NCBI GenBank assembly: GCA_002401345.1
Contig: NVSU01000011.1
Span: forward strand, 54 to 39,015
Direction: 5' to 3'
DNA from: Candidatus Wolfebacteria bacterium
GTDB taxonomy: Bacteria > Patescibacteriota > Minisyncoccia > Phycocordibacterales > NVSU01
Length of the DNA: 38,962 nt
Below, one piece after another: positions 1 through 6,598 of this stretch. Position 1 is the first letter of the stretch. Each line of letters starts with the position of its first letter. The position numbers were made by a program, and so were the translations under genes. A model generated the notes under the pieces. It was not told the DNA's origin. It searched no databases and was given only the letters and a program-made list of their open reading frames with translations.

Positions 1-861
1 CTTAGTGAGACAGTAGCTATCTTTGACTTCACAAACAATGGTGACAAGGATATTACCTTTGCATCAGCAGGAACTGATCAACTTGTGCTTCAGATTTCGA
101 CAGCAGGTACAGCTGATGATACTAGTGGGAGTGCTGAAGCAGTTACTATCTACGATCAAGACAATAATATACTTGATACAGATACAACTAACTGGCAAGC
201 AGCCGGAGTTGGAACACAAGCAATTGCATTCGACTTCTCAACTAAATCATGGACAATTCCAGCTGGTCAAACTAAGACATTGACCGTTAAGTTGGATACA
301 ACTGACCTTGAAGATGACGGAGACCTTGTTCAAGTATGGTTTGATGCTACTGGTGGAGTGCTCGCTTCGAGAACTCTTACAGTTGGCGCCGCATTTCCTA
401 CTCTTGCTAATGCAGAAACCATTACTATCGGTTCTTGTCTAATTGATTTTGTTCAAGATGGTGCAGGTATTGCTGCAGATGATGAATTAAACTGTGCTGA
501 TAATCTTGCTACTATTGACCTTGAACTAGATACTGGTGGAGCAGACGGAGCTGATAGAACTGCTGCTCAAATTTCAGCAGTTATCGACACACTTATCAAC
601 GTTTCAGATGCTACTCAAGGAGCACTTACAGTAGGTGCAGGAGGAGCTTCAACGACAGTATTTACAGCAGCAACAGCAATAAATGGAAACATTACATTTA
701 CTGATGGAACAACTGGAGATGTGACTGCAACTAATACTCCAGGTGTGCTTGCTGATGGTACTCTTATCTACAGTATTAACTCAGACGCAGGAGCATATAC
801 AGAAGGTGACGACGTATTTAAGGGCGACATCTTTGCAAACTCAATGACAAATCCTTCCTAA
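1..861 (+). CDS. Surface/S-layer-like protein, 3' part only
   Basis: The reading frame is open from the first base of the window, so the gene is cut at its 5' end; the tracked ORF at 85 is an internal methionine of the same frame. The 286 visible residues are rich in Ala, Thr, Gly and Asp, poor in Lys, Arg and Cys, and predict beta-strand structure with repeated Thr/Asp-rich stretches. This composition is typical of secreted cell-surface or S-layer-type proteins. No enzymatic motif or membrane anchor is visible in this part; any signal peptide would lie upstream of the window. A strong terminator follows about 70 bases downstream. The specific family is not recognised, and the surface role is an inference from composition. 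Confidence 0.7.
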   Translation, partial: LSETVAIFDFTNNGDKDITFASAGTDQLVLQISTAGTADDTSGSAEAVTIYDQDNNILDTDTTNWQAAGVGTQAIAFDFSTKSWTIPAGQTKTLTVKLDTTDLEDDGDLVQVWFDATGGVLASRTLTVGAAFPTLANAETITIGSCLIDFVQDGAGIAADDELNCADNLATIDLELDTGGADGADRTAAQISAVIDTLINVSDATQGALTVGAGGASTTVFTAATAINGNITFTDGTTGDVTATNTPGVLADGTLIYSINSDAGAYTEGDDVFKGDIFANSMTNPS

Positions 862-930
862 CTTAATTAGGTAAAGATTTCTCAAAATGAGAATGCACGT
901 ATAGCTACTAACTCTTCGTTAGTACTCAAC

Positions 931-969
931 AAAAACCCCACTCCGCCAATTGGCGGATGTGGGGTTTTT
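931..969 (+). terminator. Rho-independent terminator containing a 16-bp palindrome
   Basis: AAAAACCCCAC pairs with GTGGGGTTTTT. The stem top is the perfect palindrome TCCGCCAATTGGCGGA (942-957), a relative of palindromes found inside thrS and rplL. It ends the surface-protein transcript. A smaller hairpin (ACTAAC..GTTAGT) lies at 907-923. Confidence 0.85.
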
Positions 970-991
970 GTGTGTATGTTACAATTGCACT

Positions 992-1138
992 ATGTTTAAT
1001 AAGCACTTCTTTAAATTTACACTTGGTTTTATCGGTATGATTTTACTGGGATTAGTAGGCTTATTATTAGTGCAACTCTTTGGTTTCTCAGGCACAGACA
1101 ATGTCGCCAACATTTCATCAACTGAAATAACCAAATAA
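992..1138 (+). CDS. Small single-pass membrane protein (48 aa)
   Basis: The tracked ORF starts at 950 inside the terminator hairpin, so the ATG at 992 is the better start. The product has a short basic N-terminus (MFNKHFFKF), one hydrophobic helix of about 23 residues with Gly and Leu, and a polar Ser/Thr/Asn tail. It has the form of a small membrane peptide. No family is recognised and no partner gene is evident. It stands alone between a terminator and the RAYT element. Confidence 0.5.
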   Translation: MFNKHFFKFTLGFIGMILLGLVGLLLVQLFGFSGTDNVANISSTEITK

Positions 1139-1163
1139 ATTATTTATTTTAATTAACCTCCCC

Positions 1164-1200
1164 ATATACCACTTAGACGTCGGACGTCTAAGTGGTATAT
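1164..1200. repeat. RAYT-associated palindrome, upstream copy
   Basis: A perfect palindrome with 18-bp arms around one central G; the core is ACTTAGACGTC g GACGTCTAAGT. It lies 8 bp before the transposase ATG. It shares the 11-bp arm with the copies at 1381 and 1851, but the outer arm bases differ and remain paired in each copy. Confidence 0.9.
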
Positions 1201-1208
1201 TTATATAT

Positions 1209-1850
1209 ATGAGAAAAGTTCCATTTGTACAAGGCGAATTTTATCACATCTACAACAGAGGGGTTGATAAAAGAAATATTTTTCAAGATCAAAAAGATCT
1301 CAAGCGTTTCATTCAAAGTATGAAGGAATTTAATACAGTAGAACCAATAGGGAGTATTTATGCTAATTCTTTCGACAAAGACCAACTTAGACGTCCGACG
1401 TCTAAGTTGGTTAATTTTATATGTTATTGCTTAAATCCAAATCATTTTCACTTTATTTTAGAGCAACTAGAAGATAATGGAATAAGTGAATTTATGAAAC
1501 GTCTTGGTGGTTATACAAAATATTTTAATGAAAGATATAAAAGAAGTGGCACCTTATTTCAAGGAAAATTTAAATCGAAACACATTAATGATGATAATTA
1601 TTTACTACATTTGAGTGCATATATAAATTTGAATCACAAAGTTCACAAATATAATGATGATTTGTTAAAGTTGTCACATTCTAGTTGGGAAGAATATATT
1701 GGAGAGAGTTCAAATTTTTGTAGCAAAAATATTGTTATAGGGCAATTTGATGATAAAGAAGAGTACAGAAAATTTGCATTATCAGCATTAGAAAATATCT
1801 TGAATAAGAAGAAGGCAGACAAGGAACTAGATAAGTTATTGTTGGAATAA
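1209..1850 (+). CDS. REP-associated tyrosine transposase (RAYT, Y1_Tnp/IS200-like)
   Basis: A 213-residue protein of the Y1 single-strand DNA transposase superfamily (TnpA_REP branch). N-terminal YHIYNRGVDKRNIF is the typical RAYT opening. The HUH motif appears as NHFHF at about residues 78-82. The candidate catalytic tyrosine lies in GGYTKYFNERYKRSGTLFQG, around residues 95-105. RAYTs cut and join REP palindromes through a 5'-phosphotyrosine. Here palindromes sit 8 bp before the ATG and directly after the stop codon, and a third copy lies inside the coding region in frame, encoding QLRRPTSKLV at about residues 59-68. The frame is intact, so the protein may be functional. The internal palindrome sits between the N-terminal strand and the HUH motif, probably in a loop. 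No TnpB or cargo gene is adjacent. Confidence 0.9.
   Translation: MRKVPFVQGEFYHIYNRGVDKRNIFQDQKDLKRFIQSMKEFNTVEPIGSIYANSFDKDQLRRPTSKLVNFICYCLNPNHFHFILEQLEDNGISEFMKRLGGYTKYFNERYKRSGTLFQGKFKSKHINDDNYLLHLSAYINLNHKVHKYNDDLLKLSHSSWEEYIGESSNFCSKNIVIGQFDDKEEYRKFALSALENILNKKKADKELDKLLLE
1381..1411. repeat. RAYT-associated palindrome, copy inside the transposase gene
   Basis: 15-bp perfect arms around a central C, so it is inverted relative to the two outer copies, whose centre is G. It is read in frame through the transposase ORF without a stop. Confidence 0.9.
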
Positions 1851-1877
1851 TCACTTAGACGTCGGACGTCTAAGTGA
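1851..1877. repeat. RAYT-associated palindrome, downstream copy
   Basis: 13-bp perfect arms around a central G. It begins at the base after the transposase TAA, so the element ends tightly at the stop codon. Confidence 0.9.
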
Positions 1878-1897
1878 GGAAATTTGACAAATAATCC

Positions 1898-1903
1898 TAT
1901 AAT
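1898..1903 (+). promoter_or_regulatory. Promoter -10 box for the rplJ-rplL operon
   Basis: A TATAAT hexamer lies about 20 bp before the L10 leader core. The -35 region is weak: a TTGACA at 1884-1889 is too close (8 bp) to serve this -10 box. The downstream RAYT palindrome abuts this promoter. Confidence 0.55.
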
Positions 1904-1921
1904 GATAATCTTGTTTCATAA

Positions 1922-2026
1922 GCCGTAGAAGGCAGGCAATCAGAAGATTTTAATTAAGCCCCTAAATCCCACAACACGGGATCGGGCGAACAAATACTTT
2001 GTATTTGTTATAGCCTGCAGAGGTCG
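1922..2026 (+). promoter_or_regulatory. Ribosomal protein L10 (rplJ) mRNA leader
   Basis: The segment has the conserved features of the bacterial L10 leader: GCCGTAGAAGGCAGGC at the 5' side, with GCAGGC (1932-1937) pairing to GCCTGC (2013-2018), followed by AGAGGT. The internal arm AACAAATAC..GTATTTGTT forms a stable hairpin. In known examples the L10-L12 complex binds this kink-turn-containing leader and represses its own operon. Its position directly before rplJ agrees. The call rests on recognition of the motif, not on a covariance-model score. Confidence 0.75.
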
Positions 2027-2059
2027 AAAGTATCCTATCTATTAGGATTATTTACGCAC

Positions 2060-2082
2060 AGCGGTCATTATGACCGTTTTTT
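2060..2082 (+). terminator. Intrinsic terminator between the L10 leader and rplJ (attenuator)
   Basis: CGGTCAT-t-ATGACCG followed by six T lies 27 bp before the rplJ start. A terminator here implies premature termination when the leader is bound by L10-L12. A competing hairpin ATCCTA..TAGGAT (about 2032-2048) precedes it. Confidence 0.75.
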
Positions 2083-2108
2083 ATTTAGCCAAAATTTAAA
2101 CAATATAT

Positions 2109-2600
2109 ATGGCATTAACAAAAGATAAGAAAAAAGAAATACTTGGAGAGTTAAAAGACGCAGTAAAAGGTGCTATATCTATAGCATTTGTGAATTTTCA
2201 CAATCTTACCGTTGAGGATTCAACACAACTTCGATCACAACTTCGAGAGGAGGGTGTTTCATATAGAGTTGCAAAGAAGACGCTCATAAAGAAAGCTTTA
2301 GATGATCAAAAGATAGAAGGCGATATGCCACTATTAGAGGGTGAATTGGCACTTGCATACGGAAATGACCTAATTGCGCCTGCACGAAGTGTATATGCGT
2401 TCCAGAAGGATCATAAAGACATGATATCGATCGTAGGAGGTGTATTTGAAGGGAAATATATGGACATGACAGCAATGAATGAAATAGCCATGATCCCACC
2501 AACACCAATTCTTCGAGGTCAGTTTGTAAATGTGATAAATTCACCAATTCAAGGACTTGTAGTAGCACTTAATCAGATTGCTGAAAAGAAAGAGAGCTAA
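2109..2600 (+). CDS. rplJ: Ribosomal protein uL10
   Basis: A 163-residue protein, close to the usual 165-175. The N-terminal RNA-binding domain has the uL10 pattern: FVNFHNLTVEDSTQLRSQLR followed by YRVAKKTLIKKAL at about residues 51-63. The C-terminal helix INSPIQGLVVALNQIAEKKE is the platform where L12 dimers dock. uL10 anchors the L12 stalk on 23S rRNA next to uL11. It starts the L10-L12 operon with rplL next, 271 bp downstream. Expression is probably controlled by the leader and terminator upstream. rpoB and rpoC, common neighbours elsewhere, do not follow. Confidence 0.97.
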   Translation: MALTKDKKKEILGELKDAVKGAISIAFVNFHNLTVEDSTQLRSQLREEGVSYRVAKKTLIKKALDDQKIEGDMPLLEGELALAYGNDLIAPARSVYAFQKDHKDMISIVGGVFEGKYMDMTAMNEIAMIPPTPILRGQFVNVINSPIQGLVVALNQIAEKKES

Positions 2601-2659
2601 TACAAGTTTTAAACAAACGTGTCGCGTAGCGAGCTTTGCTCTACTATCGGGATTGCGGG

Positions 2660-2733
2660 CAAGAAGACAGCTTAAAATTGTCTTCAGTCCAGGAATCGCA
2701 GAGCGATTATCGGACAAGAAGACAGCTTAAAAT
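2660..2733 (+). repeat. 19-bp direct repeat between rplJ and rplL
   Basis: CAAGAAGACAGCTTAAAAT occurs at 2660-2678 and 2715-2733, each preceded by an ATCGG-like segment. The first copy can fold as GAAGACA..TGTCTTC. It may be a short duplicated regulatory or processing segment; its function is unknown. Confidence 0.7.
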
Positions 2734-2766
2734 ATTAATTAATGAGCGTGGTTTCTATTATTTTTT

Positions 2767-2832
2767 ACCCCAGTGAAATACCTTTTGAACAAGTTCAAAA
2801 GACGATTTGTATCACAAATCATTTCACAGGGT
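2767..2832. repeat. Three-way-junction palindromic element, copy A
   Basis: The outer stem ACCC..GTGAAAT pairs with ATTTCAC.GGGT. It encloses two perfect hairpins: CTTTTGAAC-aa-GTTCAAAAG (2782-2801) and GATTTGT-atc-ACAAATC (2804-2820). It lies just before the rplL start. A second element with the same outer motif but different hairpin sequences begins at 38889, so the shape is conserved rather than the hairpin sequence. Confidence 0.8.
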
Positions 2833-2871
2833 GATGATTTTAATAGTCGCTTCGCTCCTTTAAAATCAATC

Positions 2872-3366
2872 ATGGCAGACGAAAAAGATACAACACAAGA
2901 GGAGCAAAAGGCTGAGGCTCCTAAAGAGGAAGCTAATTCGCCAGCTGGCGAAGAAGCACCAGCAGAAGCTCCTAAGGAAGAGGCAGGGGAGGACGTAGAA
3001 GTACCAGCAAAATTCAAGGATATTGTTGAGAAAATTGAAACTATGTCAGTACTTGATTTGCACGAGCTAGTAAAGCTTTTTGAGAAGAAATTCGGTGTAT
3101 CAGCAGCAGCTGTTGCAGTAGCAGGAGGTGGAGCTGGAGAGGCTGCAGAAGAAAAAGACGAATTCACTGTAGAACTTACATCAGACGGTGGAGCAAAAAT
3201 CCCAGTTATGAAGGCTGTAAAGGAAATTCTTGCGCTTGGACTTAAAGAAGCAAAGGATATCGTAGAAGGAGCACCTTCAGTGTTAAAAGAAGGTGTAAAG
3301 AAAGAAGAAGCAGAAGAAATGAAGAAGAAAATCGAAGACGTTGGTGGAAAAGTTGAATTGAAATAG
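2872..3366 (+). CDS. rplL: Ribosomal protein bL12 (L7/L12) with acidic N-terminal extension
   Basis: 164 residues from the ATG at 2872 (MADEKDTT). The tracked start at 2773 lies inside the upstream junction element and would add a basic, unrelated peptide, so it was rejected. The usual bL12 is 120-130 residues; here an Ala/Glu/Pro/Lys-rich acidic extension of about 40 residues precedes the dimerisation helices ([20 protein letters not shown]). The Ala/Gly hinge and the factor-binding domain ([23 protein letters not shown] ... [14 protein letters not shown]) follow in the usual order. The extension holds the 16-bp palindrome encoding NSPAGE (residues 22-27). bL12 recruits translation GTPases to the stalk. 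A terminator follows. Confidence 0.95.
   Translation: MADEKDTTQEEQKAEAPKEEANSPAGEEAPAEAPKEEAGEDVEVPAKFKDIVEKIETMSVLDLHELVKLFEKKFGVSAAAVAVAGGGAGEAAEEKDEFTVELTSDGGAKIPVMKAVKEILALGLKEAKDIVEGAPSVLKEGVKKEEAEEMKKKIEDVGGKVELK
2937..2952. repeat. 16-bp palindrome TTCGCCAGCTGGCGAA inside rplL
   Basis: A perfect palindrome in frame in the acidic N-terminal extension. Its core CGCCAGCTGGCG is identical to the palindrome inside thrS at 37241. Confidence 0.9.
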
Positions 3367-3447
3367 CATTTCAATTCAACTCACCATCGTGTGAAAGGGT
3401 CGGAAAACGGTAGTTTTCCGCGATAGATTATAGCGACCATTGTATTG

Positions 3448-3485
3448 CAAAAAACCATCATGCCAACTGGCGGGTGGTTTTTTTG
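3448..3485 (+). terminator. Terminator of the rplJ-rplL operon
   Basis: GCAAAAAACCA..TGCCA pairs with TGGCGGGTGGTTTTTTTGC, with a T run of seven. The loop region again contains a GCCAnnTGGCGG-like palindrome. Confidence 0.85.
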
Positions 3486-3534
3486 CTTTTTTATGCTATA
3501 TTTCAAATGAAAATGCACATTTAAACATAAAATT

Positions 3535-3996
3535 ATGAAAAGTTATACCCCTTCTTCCTTTGTAGAGCTTATGGTGTTAGCTCCAAGCGTATTGGTGCTA
3601 CTTTTAATAATAAATCAGCTTGCCCCGATTTTGGAAACTTTAGTGCAAGATCATTTGGTATTTATTAAAAATAACATTATTGTGGGATTATTTTTTATTT
3701 TTATTGGACTACTGTTAGTATTGTCTCCAATTTTCTACTTAGTAAGAGGAACATATTTATCTTTTCCTCATAACTATGGAGTAAATTTTAATGGTAAGTA
3801 TTTCTGGAAAACAATACGGTCACAAGAAACACGCATTGATTTTGATGTTATTACAGAGATAACGTATAGATGGAGTCTCTTTGGCCCTGTTGTTATTGTT
3901 TACTACACTAAAGATAGTAAAAATAATACATTTAAGATGCATTATTTATTGCACTATAGACAGATCAGTGGTGAATTAGAACAATGTCTACGCTAG
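3535..3996 (+). CDS. Two-TM membrane protein, possible PH-like domain
   Basis: 153 residues. Two hydrophobic helices lie at about residues 11-30 and 47-70, followed by a polar beta-rich domain (YLSFPHNYGVNFNGKYF ... RIDFDVITEITYRWSLFGPVVIVYYT). The two-helix plus YDxI-like arrangement recalls bacterial membrane PH-domain (YdbT/DUF304-type) proteins, but the match is weak. It is a single gene between two terminators with a TATATT box about 35 bp upstream. No function can be assigned. Confidence 0.65.
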   Translation: MKSYTPSSFVELMVLAPSVLVLLLIINQLAPILETLVQDHLVFIKNNIIVGLFFIFIGLLLVLSPIFYLVRGTYLSFPHNYGVNFNGKYFWKTIRSQETRIDFDVITEITYRWSLFGPVVIVYYTKDSKNNTFKMHYLLHYRQISGELEQCLR

Positions 3997-4018
3997 ATAA
4001 GAGTTTACGCACTTTATG

Positions 4019-4051
4019 AAGCAGTTTCACCCTTGTGAAGCTGCTTTTTTT
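4019..4051 (+). terminator. Rho-independent terminator
   Basis: AGCAGTTTCAC-cctt-GTGAAGCTGCT followed by seven T. It ends the 3535-3996 gene. Confidence 0.88.
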
Positions 4052-4065
4052 GTATTAATTTTAAC

Positions 4066-4094
4066 TTGAAACCTTATCCATGATGGCATATACT
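4066..4094 (+). promoter_or_regulatory. Sigma-70-type promoter, near-leaderless
   Basis: TTGAAA (4066-4071), 17-bp spacer, TATACT (4089-4094). The expected start site is about 4101, three bases before the ATG at 4104. Confidence 0.75.
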
Positions 4095-4103
4095 AATAGT
4101 ATT

Positions 4104-4769
4104 ATGTCACTAGAAATACTAGGAAAACTCTTTAGCAGTAACGCGCTTGTGAAGATCATGCGTCTTTTTCTGTCAAATCAAGAACAGGGATTTGAACTTG
4201 CCGATATTGTTTCTCATAGCAAGGTACGGGCACCGGCGGCACGAGTTGAATTAACTCTTTTGAAATCAATAGGATTTGTAAAACAAAAGCAATTTAGTAA
4301 AGAAATTGAGTCAAAATCTCGAGCGAAAGGAAAAAATAAACAACCGCCCAAAATGATTAAAAAGAAAGTAACAGGATGGTTTTTAAATCCTTCTTTTAAA
4401 TATCTTCAGCAAATACAGGCACTATTAATAGATTCGACTTCACTTCCAAAAGAAGAAATAGCTCAAAAATTCAAGTCAGCTGGGAAGATCAAATTATTAC
4501 TTGTATCAGGTATTTTTATACGCGACAACAACAGCAGGGTAGATATATTGATTGTAGGAGACAAACTAAAAAACAGAGCAATTGATGAAACAGTAAAAAA
4601 TTTGGAAGCGGAAATAGGAAAAGAACTTAATTATGTCGTATTTGACACAGAAGAGTATTTGTACCGTCTCGATATGTATGACAAGTTGATAAGCGACATT
4701 TTAGACTTTCCTCATAAGAAGATATTAAATACCTTTGAGTTATCCACAAATTCTTCAAAAAAACCCTAA
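4104..4769 (+). CDS. Winged-helix regulator with nucleotidyltransferase-like C-terminal domain
   Basis: 221 residues from the ATG at 4104; the tracked start at 4080 falls in the spacer of a good promoter. The N-terminal part (LGKLFSSNALVKIMRLFLSN ... FELADIVSHSKVRAPAARVELTLLKSIGFVKQ) reads as a winged helix-turn-helix. A basic linker (SRAKGKNKQPPKMIKKK) follows. The C-terminal half (KIKLLLVSGIFIRDNNSRVDILIVGDKL) resembles the MNT/MJ0435-type nucleotidyltransferase fold, but without a clear catalytic GSxxxGxxxxxSDxDL motif. This two-domain layout is common in CPR genomes, where it is annotated as a transcriptional regulator. DNA binding is inferred; target unknown. Confidence 0.65.
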   Translation: MSLEILGKLFSSNALVKIMRLFLSNQEQGFELADIVSHSKVRAPAARVELTLLKSIGFVKQKQFSKEIESKSRAKGKNKQPPKMIKKKVTGWFLNPSFKYLQQIQALLIDSTSLPKEEIAQKFKSAGKIKLLLVSGIFIRDNNSRVDILIVGDKLKNRAIDETVKNLEAEIGKELNYVVFDTEEYLYRLDMYDKLISDILDFPHKKILNTFELSTNSSKKP

Positions 4770-4777
4770 AAAATTGA

Positions 4778-4947
4778 TATAATTATTTACGTAACTTTTT
4801 ACACCTCGAAAGTCGATGTTTGAGGTCGTTTGTAGTTTTATTTAATAATATGAATTTCTTTACTACGTAAGGAGGTTCGATCGTGTTTGCTTTTATACTA
4901 TTAATCTATTCAGATAGATATATAAAAGTGAACTAAAGATAGTTAGT
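4778..4947 (+). promoter_or_regulatory. Promoter (-10) and long structured 5' leader
   Basis: TATAAT at 4778-4783 begins a leader of roughly 160 nt before the gene at 4948. It contains ACCTC (about 4802) that can pair either with TGAGGT (about 4820) or with the AAGGAGG at 4868-4874. The leader is unusual here because most genes in the window have nearly none. Confidence 0.45.
4883..4936 (+). CDS. Possible 17-aa leader peptide with canonical Shine-Dalgarno
   Basis: GTG at 4883 follows AAGGAGG by 8 bases, among the best ribosome binding sites in the window. The frame reads MFAFILLIYSDRYIKVN and stops 11 bp before the next gene's ATG. It may be a translated upstream ORF controlling the membrane gene, or chance. 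Confidence 0.25.
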   Translation: MFAFILLIYSDRYIKVN

Positions 4948-5646
4948 ATGTTTATTCAAACATGGGGAGAGGTATTCAGAACATCTCTTCAAGGTCTATG
5001 GGTTGAATTTATCAACTTTGTACCAGATTTTCTTATCGCACTCATTATTTTTATTGTGGGATGGGTAGTAGGTGTTGTGATTGGTAAAGCAATCCAACAA
5101 ATTATTAATGCACTTAAGATCGACAAGCTTTTTGCTAACGTCGGTGCAGATGAATTGCTAGCGAAAGCTGGACTTCGACTTGATGTGGGAGGATTTCTTG
5201 GCTGGGTCACAAAGTGGTTCATTATCATAGTATTTTTGATGACATCACTCGAAATTCTTGGATTAACTCAAGTGAATGTATTCTTGCAGAATGTAGTATT
5301 GCAATATCTACCACAAGTGGTAATTGCAGCACTTATTCTTATACTTGCAAGTGTTATTTCTGATGGAATGAAAAAGATTGTTATTGCAGGAGCAAAAGCA
5401 GCTAATGTTGCTTCAGGATCAGCTAAATTCGCTGGATCAGTAGTTAAGTGGGCAATTTGGGTATTTGCAATTATTATTGTTCTCTCAGAGCTTGGAATTG
5501 CTGCTCAATTTATGCAAATCCTCTTCACTGGAATCGTAGCTATGCTCGCGATTGCTGGTGGACTTGCGTTCGGCCTTGGTGGAAAGGAGGTTGCAGGTAA
5601 ATCACTGCAAAATATACGAGATCAGATCTCTCGTCATGATGACTAG
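4948..5646 (+). CDS. MscS-like conserved TM-helix protein
   Basis: 232 residues with about four or five membrane helices. FLIALIIFIVGWVVGVVIGKAIQQII and a second related helix pair (VVIAALILILASVISDGMKKIV) match the TM-helix repeat found in small mechanosensitive-channel-like proteins. The C-terminal AMLAIAGGLAFGLGGKEVAGK is the glycine-rich pore-type helix of the MscS family. The soluble beta/alpha vestibule of full MscS is absent; the protein ends soon after the pore helix with IRDQISRHDD. Likely an inner-membrane channel responding to osmotic stress, by family analogy. Confidence 0.8.
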   Translation: MFIQTWGEVFRTSLQGLWVEFINFVPDFLIALIIFIVGWVVGVVIGKAIQQIINALKIDKLFANVGADELLAKAGLRLDVGGFLGWVTKWFIIIVFLMTSLEILGLTQVNVFLQNVVLQYLPQVVIAALILILASVISDGMKKIVIAGAKAANVASGSAKFAGSVVKWAIWVFAIIIVLSELGIAAQFMQILFTGIVAMLAIAGGLAFGLGGKEVAGKSLQNIRDQISRHDD

Positions 5647-5668
5647 TCTATAATCCACTCATTTTCAA

Positions 5669-5705
5669 CAAAAAAGGATGTCGAGATAACTTGACATCCT
5701 TTTTG
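5669..5705 (+). terminator. Rho-independent terminator overlapping the rRNA promoter
   Basis: AAAAAAGGATGTC..TGACATCCTTTTT. The 3' arm contains the TTGACA used as the -35 box of the next promoter. Confidence 0.85.
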
Positions 5706-5718
5706 TATTGTATATACT
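5691..5718 (+). promoter_or_regulatory. Promoter of the 23S-5S rRNA operon
   Basis: A perfect TTGACA (5691-5696), 16-bp spacer and TATACT (5713-5718). It is the strongest sigma-70 match upstream of the 23S gene and predicts a 250-nt leader starting near 5725. Confidence 0.7.
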
Positions 5719-5751
5719 TTTCCTTACGTATGAATAAATTTAAACAACTAG

Positions 5752-5813
5752 GACGGACAAAATAGAAAGTGTTTCGTTTTTTATTTTGTCCGCCTTAGTC
5801 GGCGGATTTTTGC
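5752..5813 (+). promoter_or_regulatory. Attenuator-like pair of competing hairpins in the 23S leader
   Basis: GGACAAAATA (5755-5764) pairs with TATTTTGTCC (5782-5791). The tail of that arm is also needed for TCCGCC-ttagtc-GGCGGA-TTTTT (5789-5811), a terminator-shaped hairpin. The two folds are mutually exclusive, as in attenuators. The rest of the gene-free stretch 5647-5975 holds the terminator, the promoter and one further hairpin. Confidence 0.5.
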
Positions 5814-5912
5814 TTATATCAATCTGATATAACATACGAATGATCATTAAAAACAACATCCTGTTCCGACCATACTTTTTTGTCTTTTTGTCTAGTAGGT
5901 TGGAAACAGATC

Positions 5913-5942
5913 ATCTCCTTTTACAGCGGTGTAAAAGGAGAT
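5913..5942 (+). other. 12-bp hairpin in the 23S leader
   Basis: ATCTCCTTTTAC-agcggt-GTAAAAGGAGAT, with no T run after it. It may be a processing or antitermination structure before the 23S processing stem. Confidence 0.6.
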
Positions 5943-6479
5943 ATATAAATTATATGTAAGTGATTTTTAAGTTTCCTAATAGGAAACAAGAGCATATGGT
6001 GGATGCCTTGACTCTAAAAGGCGATGAAGGACGTGGCTTGGCTGCGATAAGCTTCGGGGAGGTGCCTAGCGACCTTTGATCCGGAGATCTCCGAATGGGG
6101 AAACCTCATCCACTGAAAGTGGATGACTTCGATTTATTTCGAAGAGCGAACCCAGGGAAGTGAAACATCTCAGTACCTGGAGGAACAGAAAACAATGTCA
6201 CCTAGTGACGACATTCCCTAAGTAGCGGCGAGCGAAAAGGGAGGAGCCCAAACCCATCACTTCGGTGGTGGGGGTTGTAAGGTAACAACGTAGTTTTACT
6301 AGAGAAGTCAAAAAATACAATGTTAGTTGAAGTTGTTGGAAAGCAACGCCAAAGGAGGTGATAGCCCTGTAAGCGAAAACATTGAATCTTCTTTGTTGTT
6401 ATTCTTGAGTATCTCAAGACACGAATAGCTTGAGAGAATCTGCCAGCACTAACTGGTAAGGCTAAATACTTTTAGAGAT

Positions 6480-6518
<39 letters not shown>

Positions 6519-6598
6519 GTCCGATTAGGACAGTGAAATAGACCTGAAACCATATGCTTACAAGTAGTGGGAGTGGGCATCACATTGCATGTGATGCC

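Noticed and set aside
1884-1889. TTGACA as -35 box for rplJ
   Set aside because: Only 8 bp separate it from TATAAT; the hexamer at the right distance for it is a poor -10.
2773-2871. N-terminal extension of the rplL ORF to a GTG at 2773
   Set aside because: The codons come from the palindromic junction element; the peptide is basic and unlike bL12, and ATG 2872 gives the family-like MADEK start.
2739-3374. 211-aa minus-strand ORF opposite rplL
   Set aside because: Ser/Phe-rich mirror of an Ala/Glu-rich gene; a classic antisense shadow.
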